Positions 1-7,651 of a stretch of DNA of 34,936 bases are shown piece by piece. The notes under the pieces are model-generated. The model saw nothing but the letters and a program-made list of their open reading frames with translations. It made no database searches and was not told where the DNA came from. The translations under genes were made by a program, and so were the position numbers. Source of the DNA: Clostridiales bacterium. GTDB lineage: Bacteria; Bacillota; Clostridia; Oscillospirales; Oscillospiraceae. The stretch covers positions 1 through 34,936 of the forward strand of contig JALEZN010000061.1 of NCBI GenBank assembly GCA_022772585.1. Direction: 5' to 3'. Within the stretch, counting starts at the first letter, position 1. Every line of letters begins with the position of its first letter.

Positions 1-257
1 ACCGAGAGCAGGTCGGCCCCCGCCTTGGCGAAAGCCTCGATATAGCGCACAGGTTTGTCGATCATCAGGTGTACGTCCAGAAACATGTCGGTGCATTTAC
101 GGATGGACTTGACCACCGGGACGCCGATGGTGATGTTGGGGACGAACATGCCGTCCATCACATCTACATGGAGCCAGTCTGCGGAGGAGACACGCTTGAT
201 GTCCCGCTCCAGATTGACGAAGTCGGCGGAGAGAATGGAGGGAGCGATCTTGACCAC
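1..257 (-). CDS. rpe: Ribulose-phosphate 3-epimerase, N-terminal part (cut by window edge)
   Basis: Interconverts ribulose 5-phosphate and xylulose 5-phosphate in the pentose phosphate pathway, in the cytosol. About 85 N-terminal residues are present; the rest lies before base 1. The family landmarks are visible in order: PSILSADF near residue 6, HVDVMDG with FVPN near residues 30-40, and DVHLMI near residue 65, which carry the metal and phosphate-binding residues of the TIM barrel. The GTG at 257 gives the usual family beginning (VVKIAPSILS). A second in-frame GTG at 266 is closer to the GAAAGG ribosome site and is possible, but adds three residues that the family lacks. A good promoter lies at 328-356. 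Identity is certain; only the start is open. Confidence 0.93.
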   Translation of the reverse strand, partial: MVKIAPSILSADFVNLERDIKRVSSADWLHVDVMDGMFVPNITIGVPVVKSIRKCTDMFLDVHLMIDKPVRYIEAFAKAGADLLS

Positions 258-327
258 GGAGATCACCGTTCCTTTCAGAATCGTCCTGCGCCCGCAGGCC
301 GCGGAAAGCGCAGGAATTTTCACCTAA

Positions 328-356
328 ATTTTATCATTTATTCACCCAAAAGTAAA
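328..356 (-). promoter_or_regulatory. Sigma-A promoter for rpe
   Basis: On the minus strand TTTACT (351-356) and TAAAAT (328-333) are separated by exactly 17 bases, with a TG just upstream of the -10 box. The leader to the rpe start would be about 60 bases. Box quality and spacing make this convincing; there is no experimental support in the sequence itself. Confidence 0.7.
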
Positions 357-528
357 CGATCTCTGTTACACTGGGGAATAGCACCGGGCGCACCCCGGGC
401 GGTGGGGCGGCATAGGATAGGGCATGCGGCAGGATGGCATGCCGTCCGCGCGGCGGGCCGGCCGGAGGCTCTCCCCGGCCCGCGGGGGCCCGGCCGGACC
501 GAACCCGGCCGCGCGCCGCTTGAGATGA

Positions 529-557
529 CCGGCCGCCGGCAGCCAGCCGGCGGCCGG
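529..557 (-). terminator. GC-rich hairpin after ilvA
   Basis: A perfect 12-base inverted repeat (529-540 and 546-557) with a 5-base loop sits 12 bases beyond the ilvA stop. There is no clear T-tract on the minus strand, so it may stabilise the 3' end or terminate weakly rather than act as a classical intrinsic terminator. Confidence 0.55.
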
Positions 558-568
558 CGGCAGAAAGC

Positions 569-1780
569 TTACAGGACGGTGTTCACCACACGGGCGTCGT
601 ACCCCGCGGCCTTGAAGGCGTCCAGAATGGCGTTCTTGTGGGCATGGCCGAAGGCCTCGGTGGTGACCTTCAGTTCCACGCCGGCCTGGCGGTTGATGTT
701 GACGAACTGGTTGTGCTCCAGCTTGATGATGTTGCCGTTCTCCCGGGCCACGATCTCGGCCACCCGGACCAGCTCGCCGGGGCGGTCGGGCAGGAGCACC
801 GAGAAGGTGAACACCCGGCCCCGGTTGATGAGGCCGTGCTGCACCAGGGAGGAGACGGTGATCACGTCCATATTGCCGCCGGAGAGGACGGGCACGATGT
901 TCTTGCCCTTGCAGTTGAGGTGGTGCAGGGCGGCGATGGGGAGGAGGCCCGCGTTCTCCACGATCATCTTGTGCCGCTCCATCATGTCCAGGAAGGCGTC
1001 CACCAGCTCGTCGTCATGGATGGTGATGATGTCGTCGATGTTCTTCTGAATGTAGGGGAAGATCTTGTCGCCGGGGGTCTTGACGGCCACGCCGTCGGCA
1101 ATGGTATTGATGGTGGGCAGGGTGACCACGTGGCCGGCCTCCAGGCTGGCCTTCATGCTGGCGGCGCCGGCGGGCTCCACACCGATGACGGTGACGTTGG
1201 GGTTGAGCAGCTTGGCCAGGGTGGACACGCCGGTGGCCAGTCCGCCGCCGCCGATGGGGACCAGGATGATGTCCACATCGGGCAGGTCCTGGAAGATCTC
1301 ATAGGAGATGGTGCCCTGGCCGGTGGCGATGGCCGGGTCGTTGAAGGGGTGGACATAGGTGAGCTGGCGTTCCTCGGCCAGCTTGGCGCAGAGGGCGGCG
1401 GCGTCGTCAAAGGTCTCGCCGTGGAGGATGACCTCGGCGCCGTAGTCCTTGGTGTTGTTGACCTTCACCAGAGGTGTGGTGGTGGGCATGACGATGGTGG
1501 CCTTGACCCCGGCGGCCTGGGCGGCGTAGGCCACGCCCTGGGCGTGGTTGCCGGCGGAGGCGGTGATGAGGCCCCGGGCGCGCTCCTCCTCCGACAGGGT
1601 GCTGATTTTATAATAGGCGCCCCGGATCTTGTAGGCGCCGGTGAACTGCATGTTCTCGGGCTTGATGTAGATGTTGTTGCCCGTGGATTTGCTCAGGGCC
1701 GGGCTGTAGATCAGGTTGGTGTTGAGGATGACCCCCGACAGAACGCTGCGGGCGGCTTTGAATTCATTGAGCGTGAGCAT
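569..1780 (-). CDS. ilvA: Threonine ammonia-lyase (ACT-domain type)
   Basis: PLP enzyme that deaminates L-threonine to 2-oxobutanoate, the first step toward isoleucine, in the cytosol. The protein has 403 residues. The fold type II PLP domain spans about residues 10-320, with the lysine that binds PLP in FTGAYKIRG (Lys51), the SAGNHAQG loop near residue 75, the phosphate-binding GGGG near residue 180 and SGGN near 305. A single C-terminal ACT domain (about 325-403, beginning RVFTFSVLLPDRPGE) makes it the shorter 400-residue type, not the 500-residue E. coli IlvA; this type is used both biosynthetically and catabolically. The ATG at 1780 follows GAGAGGGG at good distance. It stands alone, with its own promoter about 120 bases upstream; that leader is too short for a T-box. 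Confidence 0.95.
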   Translation of the reverse strand: MLTLNEFKAARSVLSGVILNTNLIYSPALSKSTGNNIYIKPENMQFTGAYKIRGAYYKISTLSEEERARGLITASAGNHAQGVAYAAQAAGVKATIVMPTTTPLVKVNNTKDYGAEVILHGETFDDAAALCAKLAEERQLTYVHPFNDPAIATGQGTISYEIFQDLPDVDIILVPIGGGGLATGVSTLAKLLNPNVTVIGVEPAGAASMKASLEAGHVVTLPTINTIADGVAVKTPGDKIFPYIQKNIDDIITIHDDELVDAFLDMMERHKMIVENAGLLPIAALHHLNCKGKNIVPVLSGGNMDVITVSSLVQHGLINRGRVFTFSVLLPDRPGELVRVAEIVARENGNIIKLEHNQFVNINRQAGVELKVTTEAFGHAHKNAILDAFKAAGYDARVVNTVL

Positions 1781-1897
1781 GTGCGATTCCCCTCTCGGTC
1801 TTCACAGCGGATGGTGTTCCGCGTCCGGGGAAGCGGAGAATGCCGTGGCCGTTGCGAAAGTTCCTTATTTTATCCTCTGTAAAGGCATATTATCTAT

Positions 1898-1926
1898 ATC
1901 ATAATGAGTTTTTCCACCAAAGTCAA
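1898..1926 (-). promoter_or_regulatory. ilvA: Sigma-A promoter for ilvA
   Basis: Minus strand TTGACT (1921-1926), 17-base spacer, TATGAT (1898-1903): close to consensus. It predicts a leader of roughly 110 bases before the ilvA start. Its -35 box lies only 7 bases from the -35 box of the opposite-facing promoter at 1934-1962. Confidence 0.85.
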
Positions 1927-1933
1927 CGTGTTC

Positions 1934-1962
1934 TTGACACTCCCGGCATGGAAAGGTACAAT
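1934..1962 (+). promoter_or_regulatory. Sigma-A promoter for the xpaC-telA operon
   Basis: Plus strand TTGACA (1934-1939), 17-base spacer, TACAAT (1957-1962). This is nearly consensus and places transcription start near 1969, about 37 bases before the xpaC start codon. It is back to back with the ilvA promoter. Confidence 0.87.
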
Positions 1963-2005
1963 GAAATAAACTGGAAACATGGGCTCATTTTTGGAGGAAA
2001 TGCGA

Positions 2006-2710
2006 ATGGCAAGGATCATCAAAAAATCGGTGGCCCCCATCTATGCCGTGGGGGCGGTCTGGCTGGCCTGGGCGCTGCTGCTGCCCCTGTACCGGCCGGT
2101 GCACTATGTGCTGGCCGCCGCGGCGTCGCTGGCGGTCTACCTTGTGGGAAGATACGCCATCTGGAAGGACCGGGTGATCCTGACCGGAGAACAGGAGCCC
2201 GCCGGAGCGAAGGCGGCAAAGGAGAGAAAGGAGGAGCCGGCCCCAAAAAAGAGCAAAAAGACCGGCGATCCGGAGCTGGACGCCCTGGTGGAGGAGAAAG
2301 AGAAGGCCCTTGGCGAGATGCGCCGCCTGAACGAAGCCATCCGGGACGAGAAGCTCTCCCGCCAGATCGACCATCTGGAGGAGGTCACCGGCAAGATCAT
2401 CGACTATGTGGTGGCCCATCCCGAAAAGAAGCCCCAGATCCGAAAATTCCTCAACTACTACCTCCCCACCACCCTCAAGCTCCTCAACGCCTATGACCGC
2501 ATGGACAGCGCCGGGGTGTCGGGAACCAATATCGACGGGACCATGGGCAAGATCGAGACCATGATGGATACCATCGTCACCGCCTTTGACCGGCAGCTGG
2601 ACGCCCTCTTCGGGGACGAGGCCCTGGACATCTCCACCGACATCACCGTGTTGGAGCAGATGCTGGCGGGAGAGGGGCTGAGCGGTCAGCAAATGCAGTC
2701 CGGAATGTAA
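2006..2710 (+). CDS. xpaC: XpaC-family membrane protein (5-bromo-4-chloroindolyl phosphate hydrolysis family)
   Basis: A 234-residue protein of the XpaC family. The name comes from an indolyl-phosphate hydrolysis phenotype in Bacillus; the true molecular role is not established. Two membrane segments at about residues 8-30 and 34-52 are followed by a charged linker rich in Lys and Glu and a helical cytoplasmic domain (about 85-230) with coiled-coil character. ATGs at 1979 and 2000 are rejected: GGAGG at 1993-1997 is 8 bases before the ATG at 2006, and the 1979 ATG is almost at the predicted transcript start. It is followed 57 bases later by telA, the usual partner of this family, which suggests a shared envelope or stress function. 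Confidence 0.82.
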   Translation: MARIIKKSVAPIYAVGAVWLAWALLLPLYRPVHYVLAAAASLAVYLVGRYAIWKDRVILTGEQEPAGAKAAKERKEEPAPKKSKKTGDPELDALVEEKEKALGEMRRLNEAIRDEKLSRQIDHLEEVTGKIIDYVVAHPEKKPQIRKFLNYYLPTTLKLLNAYDRMDSAGVSGTNIDGTMGKIETMMDTIVTAFDRQLDALFGDEALDISTDITVLEQMLAGEGLSGQQMQSGM

Positions 2711-2767
2711 TTTGAAATACACTTTAATACTGAGAGTAGATAAATGAGGACAGAAAGGACGATCACC

Positions 2768-3961
2768 ATGCCTGATAACAATGATATGATGCCTGAGCTC
2801 ACCCTGTCTCCCAACCTGGATACCGCTACGGCCCAGGCACCCGCGGCCCCCTCCCTGACCCTGGACCCCACCCCCGCCGCCGCTGAGGCCGCGGCGCAGG
2901 AGGAGCGGGATGCCAACGCCATCAAGCTGGACGAGAGCCGCCTCAGCGAGGCCGAGCGGAAGATGGTGGACGACTTTGCCCAGAAGATCGACATCACCGA
3001 CTCCAACGTGGTCCTTCAGTACGGCGCCGCCGCCCAGAAGAACATCGCCTCCTTTTCGGAGAACGCCCTGAACGCAGTGCGGACCAAGGACCTGGGCGAG
3101 GTGGGTGACGCCCTCTCCGCCCTGGTGGTGGAGCTCAAGCATGTGGGTACGCCTGAGGAGAAGAAGGGCGGTATCCTGGGTTTCTTCCAGAAGAAGAAGG
3201 ACGAACTGGAAGAGATGAAGATCGCCTACTCCAAGGCCGAGACCAACGTGGACAAAATCGCCGCCATGCTGGAGAAGCATCAGGTCACCCTGATGAAGGA
3301 TGTGGCCATGCTGGACCAGATGTACGATCTGAACACCAAGTACTACAAGGAACTGACCATGTATATCCTGGCGGGCAAGAAGCGCCTGCAGCAGGTGCGC
3401 GCAGGAGAGCTGGAGGAGCTGAAGAAAAAGGCCGCCGCCACCGGCAGCCAGGAGGACGCTCAGGCCTATAACGATATGGCCAACATGTGCAACCGCTTTG
3501 AGAAGAAGCTCCATGACCTGGAACTGACCCGCATGGTCTCCATTCAGATGGGCCCCCAGACCCGCCTGATCCAGAACAACGACGCCCTGATGCTGGAGAA
3601 GATTCAGTCCTCCCTGGTGAATACCATCCCCCTGTGGAAGAGCCAGATGGTGCTGGCCCTGGGTCTGGAGCACTCCCGCCAGGCCACCGCGGCCCAGAGC
3701 GCCGTGACCAACATGACCAACGAACTGCTCAAAAAGAACGCCGATATGCTGAAGATGGGCACCATCGAGACGGCACGGGAGGCCGAGCGCAGCGTGGTGG
3801 ACATCCAGACCCTGCAGCACACCAACCAGCAGCTCATTTCCACCCTGGACGAGGTCATGAAGATTCAGCAGGACGGCGCACAAAAGCGCAAGGAGGCGGA
3901 AGCCGAGCTGGGCAGGATCGAAGGCGAGCTGAAGCAGAAGCTGCTGGAGCTGAGAGGCTAG
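2768..3961 (+). CDS. telA: TelA/KlaA-family protein (toxic anion resistance family)
   Basis: A 397-residue TelA/YaaN-family cytoplasmic protein, named for tellurite resistance but found widely as an envelope-stress gene. A low-complexity Pro/Ala N-terminus (to about residue 45) leads into a long, mostly alpha-helical body with many heptad-like stretches, including the family-typical segments around GGILGFFQKKK (near 135) and the Gln/Asn-rich helices near 260-300. The ATG at 2768 has AAAGGA 8 to 9 bases upstream; an in-frame ATG at 2744 lacks a site. The gene follows xpaC and precedes a TPM-domain gene. The last 35 bases, including TA of the stop, are repeated at 4134-4168, and the stop here is TAG while the downstream copy would give TAA. 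Confidence 0.85.
   Translation: MPDNNDMMPELTLSPNLDTATAQAPAAPSLTLDPTPAAAEAAAQEERDANAIKLDESRLSEAERKMVDDFAQKIDITDSNVVLQYGAAAQKNIASFSENALNAVRTKDLGEVGDALSALVVELKHVGTPEEKKGGILGFFQKKKDELEEMKIAYSKAETNVDKIAAMLEKHQVTLMKDVAMLDQMYDLNTKYYKELTMYILAGKKRLQQVRAGELEELKKKAAATGSQEDAQAYNDMANMCNRFEKKLHDLELTRMVSIQMGPQTRLIQNNDALMLEKIQSSLVNTIPLWKSQMVLALGLEHSRQATAAQSAVTNMTNELLKKNADMLKMGTIETAREAERSVVDIQTLQHTNQQLISTLDEVMKIQQDGAQKRKEAEAELGRIEGELKQKLLELRG
3926..3960 (+). repeat. 35-base direct repeat, copy 1 (end of telA)
   Basis: Bases 3926-3960, the final codons of telA, are identical over 35 bases to 4134-4168. The second copy is outside any gene. Together they bracket the 173-base segment 3961-4133. Confidence 0.95.
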
Positions 3962-4133
3962 ACCGAAAGAGAAGCAAACGTATTGTGACAGCCCCGTTCT
4001 GCGAGCCGACGCGCCGGGCGGCGCGTTCCAAGCGTTTTGGCGCAGCCAAAACCTTGATGCCGGGCGGATTCATTCCGCCCGAGCAGATAAAAGGAAAAGG
4101 GGCCCCCAAAAATGCGAAGCGTTTTTGGGGAGT
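3961..4133 (+). mobile_element. Structured 173-base insert between 35-base direct repeats
   Basis: Non-coding segment lying exactly between two 35-base direct repeats of the telA 3' end. It holds four consecutive hairpins: arms ACGCGCCG/CGGCGCGT near 4009-4026, TTTTGGC/GCCAAAA near 4035-4052, CGGGCGGA/TCCGCCCG near 4062-4082, and CCCCAAAAA/TTTTTGGGG near 4104-4130. No transposase or open frame of its own is seen. The layout suggests a small non-autonomous repetitive element, or a duplication that carried one in, which left telA intact. Calling it mobile is inference: it could also be a local rearrangement. The last hairpin could weaken read-through from telA into the TPM gene. Confidence 0.5.
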
Positions 4134-4168
4134 GAGCTGAAGCAGAAGCTGCTGGAGCTGAGAGGCTA
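4134..4168 (+). repeat. 35-base direct repeat, copy 2
   Basis: Perfect copy of 3926-3960, followed by A, so this copy carries TAA where telA now has TAG. It may be the original end of telA before the insert arrived. Confidence 0.95.
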
Positions 4169-4211
4169 AGCAGAGTATGTCAGACAGATAACATAGAGGA
4201 AAGGGAAACCG

Positions 4212-5303
4212 ATGAAAGTACTGCAAAAACGCCCGGTGGCCATATTGCTGGCGGTGGTGATGATCCTGGCCGCCATTGGGATCGGTCAGGCCCGGAAGCC
4301 GGGAGGGAACATCTCCGGCGCGGCTCCGGGGCCGGCGCTGGATACCACGCTGGACACCGGCTATGTGCACCAGTTTATCTACGATCAGGCCGGCCTGATT
4401 TCTTCGGCTGCCGAGAAAGAGATCGACGTCTATAACGCCAACTGGGACGCGCGCTATAACAGCGTGGTGGCCCTGGCCGCAGTGGACACGGTGGGCCAGA
4501 CCGATATTGCGGACTACGCCTATGACATGGGCGCCCGGCTGGGCCTGGGCGAGGGAGACGCGGTGCTCCTCATCGCCGCGGAGGATGCAGCCTACTACTT
4601 TGCCTACGGCGATGATTTTGCCACCATCATGACTCAGACAGTGACGGACCGGCTGGACGGCATCCTGTCGAGAGAGTATGGAAACGGCCAGGCGGATACG
4701 GCGGTGCTGAATTTCTATGCCGCGCTCAATGAGGTGTATCTGGACAATTTCGGCCTGGGCAATCAAAGTGAGAATGTGGCACAGGAGCACTATGGGCCTG
4801 CTTACGCCGGGGTAGACCTGATCACCATGGTGGTGGTGCTGGCAGTCTTCTGCCTCATCGTGGCGTCGGTGGCCGACCAGTACCGCTATAACGAGTACCG
4901 GCGGCGGTACTACGGTGTGCCCAACCCGCCGGTGATCTTCCGGCCCATCCTGTTCTGGCACGGACCGGGGTACGGCTGGTATCGCCGGCGCTGGTCGGCG
5001 CCTCCTCCGCCTCCCCCCGGCAGAGGGCCGGGCGGCTTTGGCCCCGGGAACGGCGGCCCCACCGGGGGCAGCCGGAACAGCAGTTCCTTCGGCGGCGCGG
5101 GCAGCCGCGGCCCCAGAGGGGGCGGTACCTTCGGCGGACGGCCCTCCGGCGGCAGCCGTGGCGGCTTCGGCGGGTCCTTCGGCGGCTCCAGAGGAGGCGG
5201 CAGTTTCGGCGGCAGCCGGGGCGGCGGTTCCTTTGGCGGAGGCGGCCGGGGAGGCTCCTTCGGCGGCGGTGGCCGCGGCGGTTCTTTTGGGGGCCGCCGC
5301 TGA
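4212..5303 (+). CDS. TPM-domain membrane protein with Gly-rich tail
   Basis: A 363-residue TPM-domain protein (the domain seen in Psb32 and in many bacterial membrane proteins). A signal or anchor segment at residues 7-24 precedes the extracytoplasmic TPM domain (about 50-175, starting at FIYDQAGLIS). A second membrane helix lies at about 202-222. The end is basic and then low-complexity, with repeated GGSFGG and SRGG units from about residue 265 to the C-terminus. AGAGGAAAGGG sits 5 to 10 bases before the ATG. It is third in the xpaC-telA operon, suggesting a shared envelope role. The biochemical function is unknown; some TPM domains have acid phosphatase activity, which cannot be judged here. 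Confidence 0.82.
   Translation: MKVLQKRPVAILLAVVMILAAIGIGQARKPGGNISGAAPGPALDTTLDTGYVHQFIYDQAGLISSAAEKEIDVYNANWDARYNSVVALAAVDTVGQTDIADYAYDMGARLGLGEGDAVLLIAAEDAAYYFAYGDDFATIMTQTVTDRLDGILSREYGNGQADTAVLNFYAALNEVYLDNFGLGNQSENVAQEHYGPAYAGVDLITMVVVLAVFCLIVASVADQYRYNEYRRRYYGVPNPPVIFRPILFWHGPGYGWYRRRWSAPPPPPPGRGPGGFGPGNGGPTGGSRNSSSFGGAGSRGPRGGGTFGGRPSGGSRGGFGGSFGGSRGGGSFGGSRGGGSFGGGGRGGSFGGGGRGGSFGGRR
5150..5300 (+). repeat. Gly/Ser/Arg/Phe-rich coding repeats in TPM gene
   Basis: Imperfect repeats of about 12 to 27 bases encode GGSFGG and GGGSRG-type units at the C-terminus of the TPM protein. Such tracts change length easily by slippage. Confidence 0.7.
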
Positions 5304-5324
5304 CCGGAAGCGCATCAAAATACG

Positions 5325-5351
5325 AAAGGGAGCGTGTCCACGCTCCCTTTT
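5325..5351 (+). terminator. Intrinsic terminator after the xpaC-telA-TPM operon
   Basis: A 12-base inverted repeat (AAAGGGAGCGTG and its complement, 5325-5336 and 5339-5350) ends in TTTT, 22 bases after the TPM stop. The innermost pairs must open to form a loop. Confidence 0.87.
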
Positions 5352-5377
5352 GCGTTGGCCCGGAAAGTGGGCCCGCC

Positions 5378-5406
5378 TTGCATTCCCACCCGGGGTATGG
5401 TATCCT
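5378..5406 (+). promoter_or_regulatory. Probable promoter of the DUF975 pair
   Basis: TTGCAT (5378-5383), 17-base spacer, TATCCT (5401-5406). The match is moderate, but the position just after a terminator and before the DUF975 genes fits. It would give a leader of about 175 bases containing strong hairpins. Confidence 0.5.
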
Positions 5407-5444
5407 GATACTGATTTCGAATAAAATGCTTTATTTGAAATCCC

Positions 5445-5549
5445 GCGTGCGGCGCACGCTGGCGCCGCACATGCGTGCGCCGCGGCGTCTCATAAAAACC
5501 TGACGCGCTTCGCGCTATAAAAAGCGTTTCAGGCTTTTTAACAGGTTTT
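5445..5549 (+). other. Hairpin-rich leader or repetitive element before the DUF975 pair
   Basis: This stretch contains TGCGGCGC/GCGCCGCA (5448-5455, 5462-5469), GCGC-TTC-GCGC near 5505-5515, AAAAAGC/GCTTTTT (5519-5525, 5533-5539) and an outer pair AAAACCTG/CAGGTTTT (5495-5502, 5542-5549) that encloses the last two. No known RNA family is recognised. It may be an attenuator-like leader or a palindromic intergenic repeat. Confidence 0.45.
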
Positions 5550-5586
5550 AATATGAACACAGAAAAGAGCGGAGGAGGGAGTGAAT

Positions 5587-6399
5587 ATGGATTTTGACCG
5601 GTGGGCAGCCAAACTGGACGCCCGGGCCTGTATGATCCTCTCCAGCGCCAGCCCCATATGGGTGTCGCTGGTGTACGGCATACTGGTACTGGCTGTCCCG
5701 GCGGCCGCGGTGGCCCTCTGTCTGACGGGACCGGTGCTGACAGGACGGTACGATCCGGCGCTGCCCTGGCTCCTGCTCTTCCTGGGTGTGGTGATCGTGC
5801 TATACCGGGTACTGGCATCGGTGGGCTACGTGCGGTACGGGATGCGGCTGGCCCGGGGATGGGATACCGGCGCCGGGAACCTGCTGGACGGGTTTGGCAT
5901 GGCCTGGCTGGTCCTGCGGACGTGGCTGCTGCTGGCGGTCCGGCTCCTGCTGTGGAGCGCCCTGGGGGTACTGCCGGTGATCCTGCTGTGGTTTCCGGTG
6001 CGCCTGGTGGGCCGGGAGCTGGTGACCGAGCTCTATGCGCTGAGCGCTTACCTGTTCCTGGTATTCTATCTGGGAAGAACGGTCCTCCGCTATCCGCTGA
6101 CCTTCTTCTTCCTGATGGACCATCCTCAGGAAGGGGCACGGGCGGCGATCCGAAGCAGTACAGCGCAGATGCGGGGACATAAATGGGACTTTCTGGAGCT
6201 CCAGGTGTCCTTCCTGGGCTGGTGGTTGGTGTCACTGGTGACGCTGGGGCTGGCCGGCCTGTGGGTCCGGCCCTACTGGATGGCGGCCTGCGTCAATTTT
6301 TACGACTGTGTGACCGGACGGAGAGCGCCCGGTGAGATGACGGGCCGGTTTGCGGAGATAGCCGCCCCGAATGAGGAGGAGATTCCCCATGAGATTTGA
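5587..6399 (+). CDS. DUF975-family integral membrane protein, copy 1
   Basis: A 270-residue protein with about five to six membrane segments (roughly residues 22-45, 55-78, 103-140, 150-175, 200-230). The C-terminal block MRGHKWDFLELQVSFLGWW ... LGLAGLWVRPY is the hallmark of the DUF975 family; its function is unknown. A GTG at 5581 could start it, but the ATG at 5587 aligns exactly with the beginning of the adjacent paralogue (MDFDRW versus MRFDRV), and the GGAGGAGGG site at 5571-5579 serves it well. Its end overlaps the next gene by 11 bases, so the two are translationally coupled. The pair probably makes two subunits of one membrane complex. Confidence 0.8.
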   Translation: MDFDRWAAKLDARACMILSSASPIWVSLVYGILVLAVPAAAVALCLTGPVLTGRYDPALPWLLLFLGVVIVLYRVLASVGYVRYGMRLARGWDTGAGNLLDGFGMAWLVLRTWLLLAVRLLLWSALGVLPVILLWFPVRLVGRELVTELYALSAYLFLVFYLGRTVLRYPLTFFFLMDHPQEGARAAIRSSTAQMRGHKWDFLELQVSFLGWWLVSLVTLGLAGLWVRPYWMAACVNFYDCVTGRRAPGEMTGRFAEIAAPNEEEIPHEI

Positions 6400-7219
6400 C
6401 CGTGTGCAGACCAAATGGGAGGCCCGGGCCCGGATGGCGGGCGTCCGGCCCCATCCCATGCTGGTGACGCTGGTGTACCAGGCTGCCGCCAATCTGATCC
6501 CTCAACTGCTGCTGGTGCTGGCCCTCAGCGGAGGCGGAGCCTCCCTGCGGCAGGCCATTCAGGGGGCGGTGCTGGGATTGGGATACTACCCGGAAGGGCT
6601 GCTGACCGGGAGCCGCATGCTGATGGTCCTCTTTTTGTCGGTGCTGACAGGCCTTTTCGCGGCGGTGCTGGGGGTGGGATACACAGCTTATACCATGCAC
6701 CTGGCCCGGTGGCAGGGCGGCGGGTTTCAGGATCTGCTGGACTGCTTCGGTATGGCCGGGCGCATCCTGTCGATGTGCCTGACGCTGTGGCTGTTCGAGC
6801 TGCTGTGGCTGCTGCCCGCGGCAATGGTGCTGGTGCTGGTCACGGTACTGTTCCTGGCTGCATGGGATGGCTTGGCGGCGGGGATCATATTGCTTATTCT
6901 GCTGGTCCTGTATCTGATCTATGCCTTTTGGGTGACGCTGCGCTACGCCATGGCCTGGTATCTCTTCCTGGACGATCCTTACGGCAGTGCCCGGGGCCAT
7001 CTCCGTGCCAGCGCCCGGCTGATGATGGGCTGGAAGTGGGAGTATCTCAAGCTCGAGCTCTCCTTCTTCGGCTGGCTGCTGCTGTCCGCACTGACCATGG
7101 GCATCCTGGGCCTGTGGGTGTCTCCCTATATGGGGACTGCCAGTGCGCTCTTCTACGACCAGATCAGCGGCCGGTTTGACAGCGGGGCCAATGCGCTGGA
7201 GAGCGGCACGGGGTATTAA
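6389..7219 (+). CDS. DUF975-family integral membrane protein, copy 2
   Basis: A 276-residue paralogue of the gene just upstream, with the same layout of hydrophobic segments and the same C-terminal signature (MMGWKWEYLKLELSFFGW, then MGILGLWVSPY). The start at 6389 follows GGAGGAG by 7 bases, inside the end of copy 1. Longer in-frame starts (6371) add only residues without support. Function unknown. The tandem arrangement and the matching lengths point to a gene duplication followed by divergence rather than a recent copy. It ends at a strong shared terminator. Confidence 0.8.
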   Translation: MRFDRVQTKWEARARMAGVRPHPMLVTLVYQAAANLIPQLLLVLALSGGGASLRQAIQGAVLGLGYYPEGLLTGSRMLMVLFLSVLTGLFAAVLGVGYTAYTMHLARWQGGGFQDLLDCFGMAGRILSMCLTLWLFELLWLLPAAMVLVLVTVLFLAAWDGLAAGIILLILLVLYLIYAFWVTLRYAMAWYLFLDDPYGSARGHLRASARLMMGWKWEYLKLELSFFGWLLLSALTMGILGLWVSPYMGTASALFYDQISGRFDSGANALESGTGY

Positions 7220-7229
7220 GAACAGCATC

Positions 7230-7268
7230 AAAAAGTGCCTGTGTTCTTGTGGAACACAGGCACTTTTT
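7230..7268. terminator. Bidirectional terminator between DUF975 and DUF2752 genes
   Basis: Perfect 17-base inverted repeat (7230-7246 and 7252-7268) with a 5-base loop, A5 on the left and T5 on the right. It can stop transcription in both directions and overlaps the stop codon of the minus-strand DUF2752 gene. Confidence 0.93.
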
Positions 7269-7650
7269 ATATCTGGAGCGGAAAAAGATTGCGCCCCACA
7301 CCGTAGAGCAGCAGATAGGCCACCATGCCCCAGGCCGCCGCCGACTGGACGGGGGTGGGGCGGCGCTCCCCGGTGCGGACATAGCGCAGCGCCATGGAAA
7401 AGAACAGGACGGCCAGCAGAGGGGAGAGGAGCAGCAGCCCCGGATTGAACTGCCACGCCGCCGCCAGATCCAGGTGCAGCAGGGCCAGGCACATCCGGGT
7501 AACGCCGCAGCCCGGACAGAGGAGCCCGGTGACCAGATGGAAGGGACAGGGCAGCATCAGACCGGTGCGGGAACAAAGGACGGCGTAGCCCAGGCCCGCC
7601 AGAAGGAACAGAGAAAATCCCCGCAGCAGCCGGAGAAAGCGGGCTTTCAT
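7267..7650 (-). CDS. DUF2752-family small membrane protein
   Basis: A 127-residue protein with hydrophobic segments at about 10-27, 70-92 and 103-122. The family signature is clear: PCPFHLVTGLLCPGCGVTR near residues 34-52, followed by an LL-rich helix and a conserved FNP. The Cys-X-Gly-Cys motif between membrane segments may bind metal or form a disulfide; the function is unknown. It starts one base after the stop of the DUF4234 gene, so both are made from one transcript started at 8033-8061. No separate ribosome site is needed if translation is coupled. Confidence 0.83.
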   Translation of the reverse strand: MKARFLRLLRGFSLFLLAGLGYAVLCSRTGLMLPCPFHLVTGLLCPGCGVTRMCLALLHLDLAAAWQFNPGLLLLSPLLAVLFFSMALRYVRTGERRPTPVQSAAAWGMVAYLLLYGVGRNLFPLQI

Positions 7651-7651
7651 G

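Larger units (their letters stand above)
267..568. other. Intergenic region between rpe start and ilvA end
   Basis: About 300 bases without a gene. The rpe-proximal part is AT-rich and holds the rpe promoter. Bases 370-565 are extremely GC-rich, with several overlapping inverted repeats of GGCCGG type, including the perfect ilvA terminator-like hairpin at 529-557. I see no coding pattern or RNA gene here. Confidence 0.6.

Noticed and set aside
638..1882. Long plus-strand open frame opposite ilvA
   Set aside because: ilvA on the minus strand is a complete, well-known enzyme; the opposite product is Gly/Val/His-rich without motifs.
1781..1897. Possible T-box or attenuator in the ilvA leader
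   Set aside because: The leader is only about 110 bases and no T-box motif or terminator/antiterminator pair is visible.
3855..5318. Minus-strand open frame across telA end and TPM gene
   Set aside because: Ala/Pro-rich product created by the Gly-rich tail of the TPM gene read backwards.
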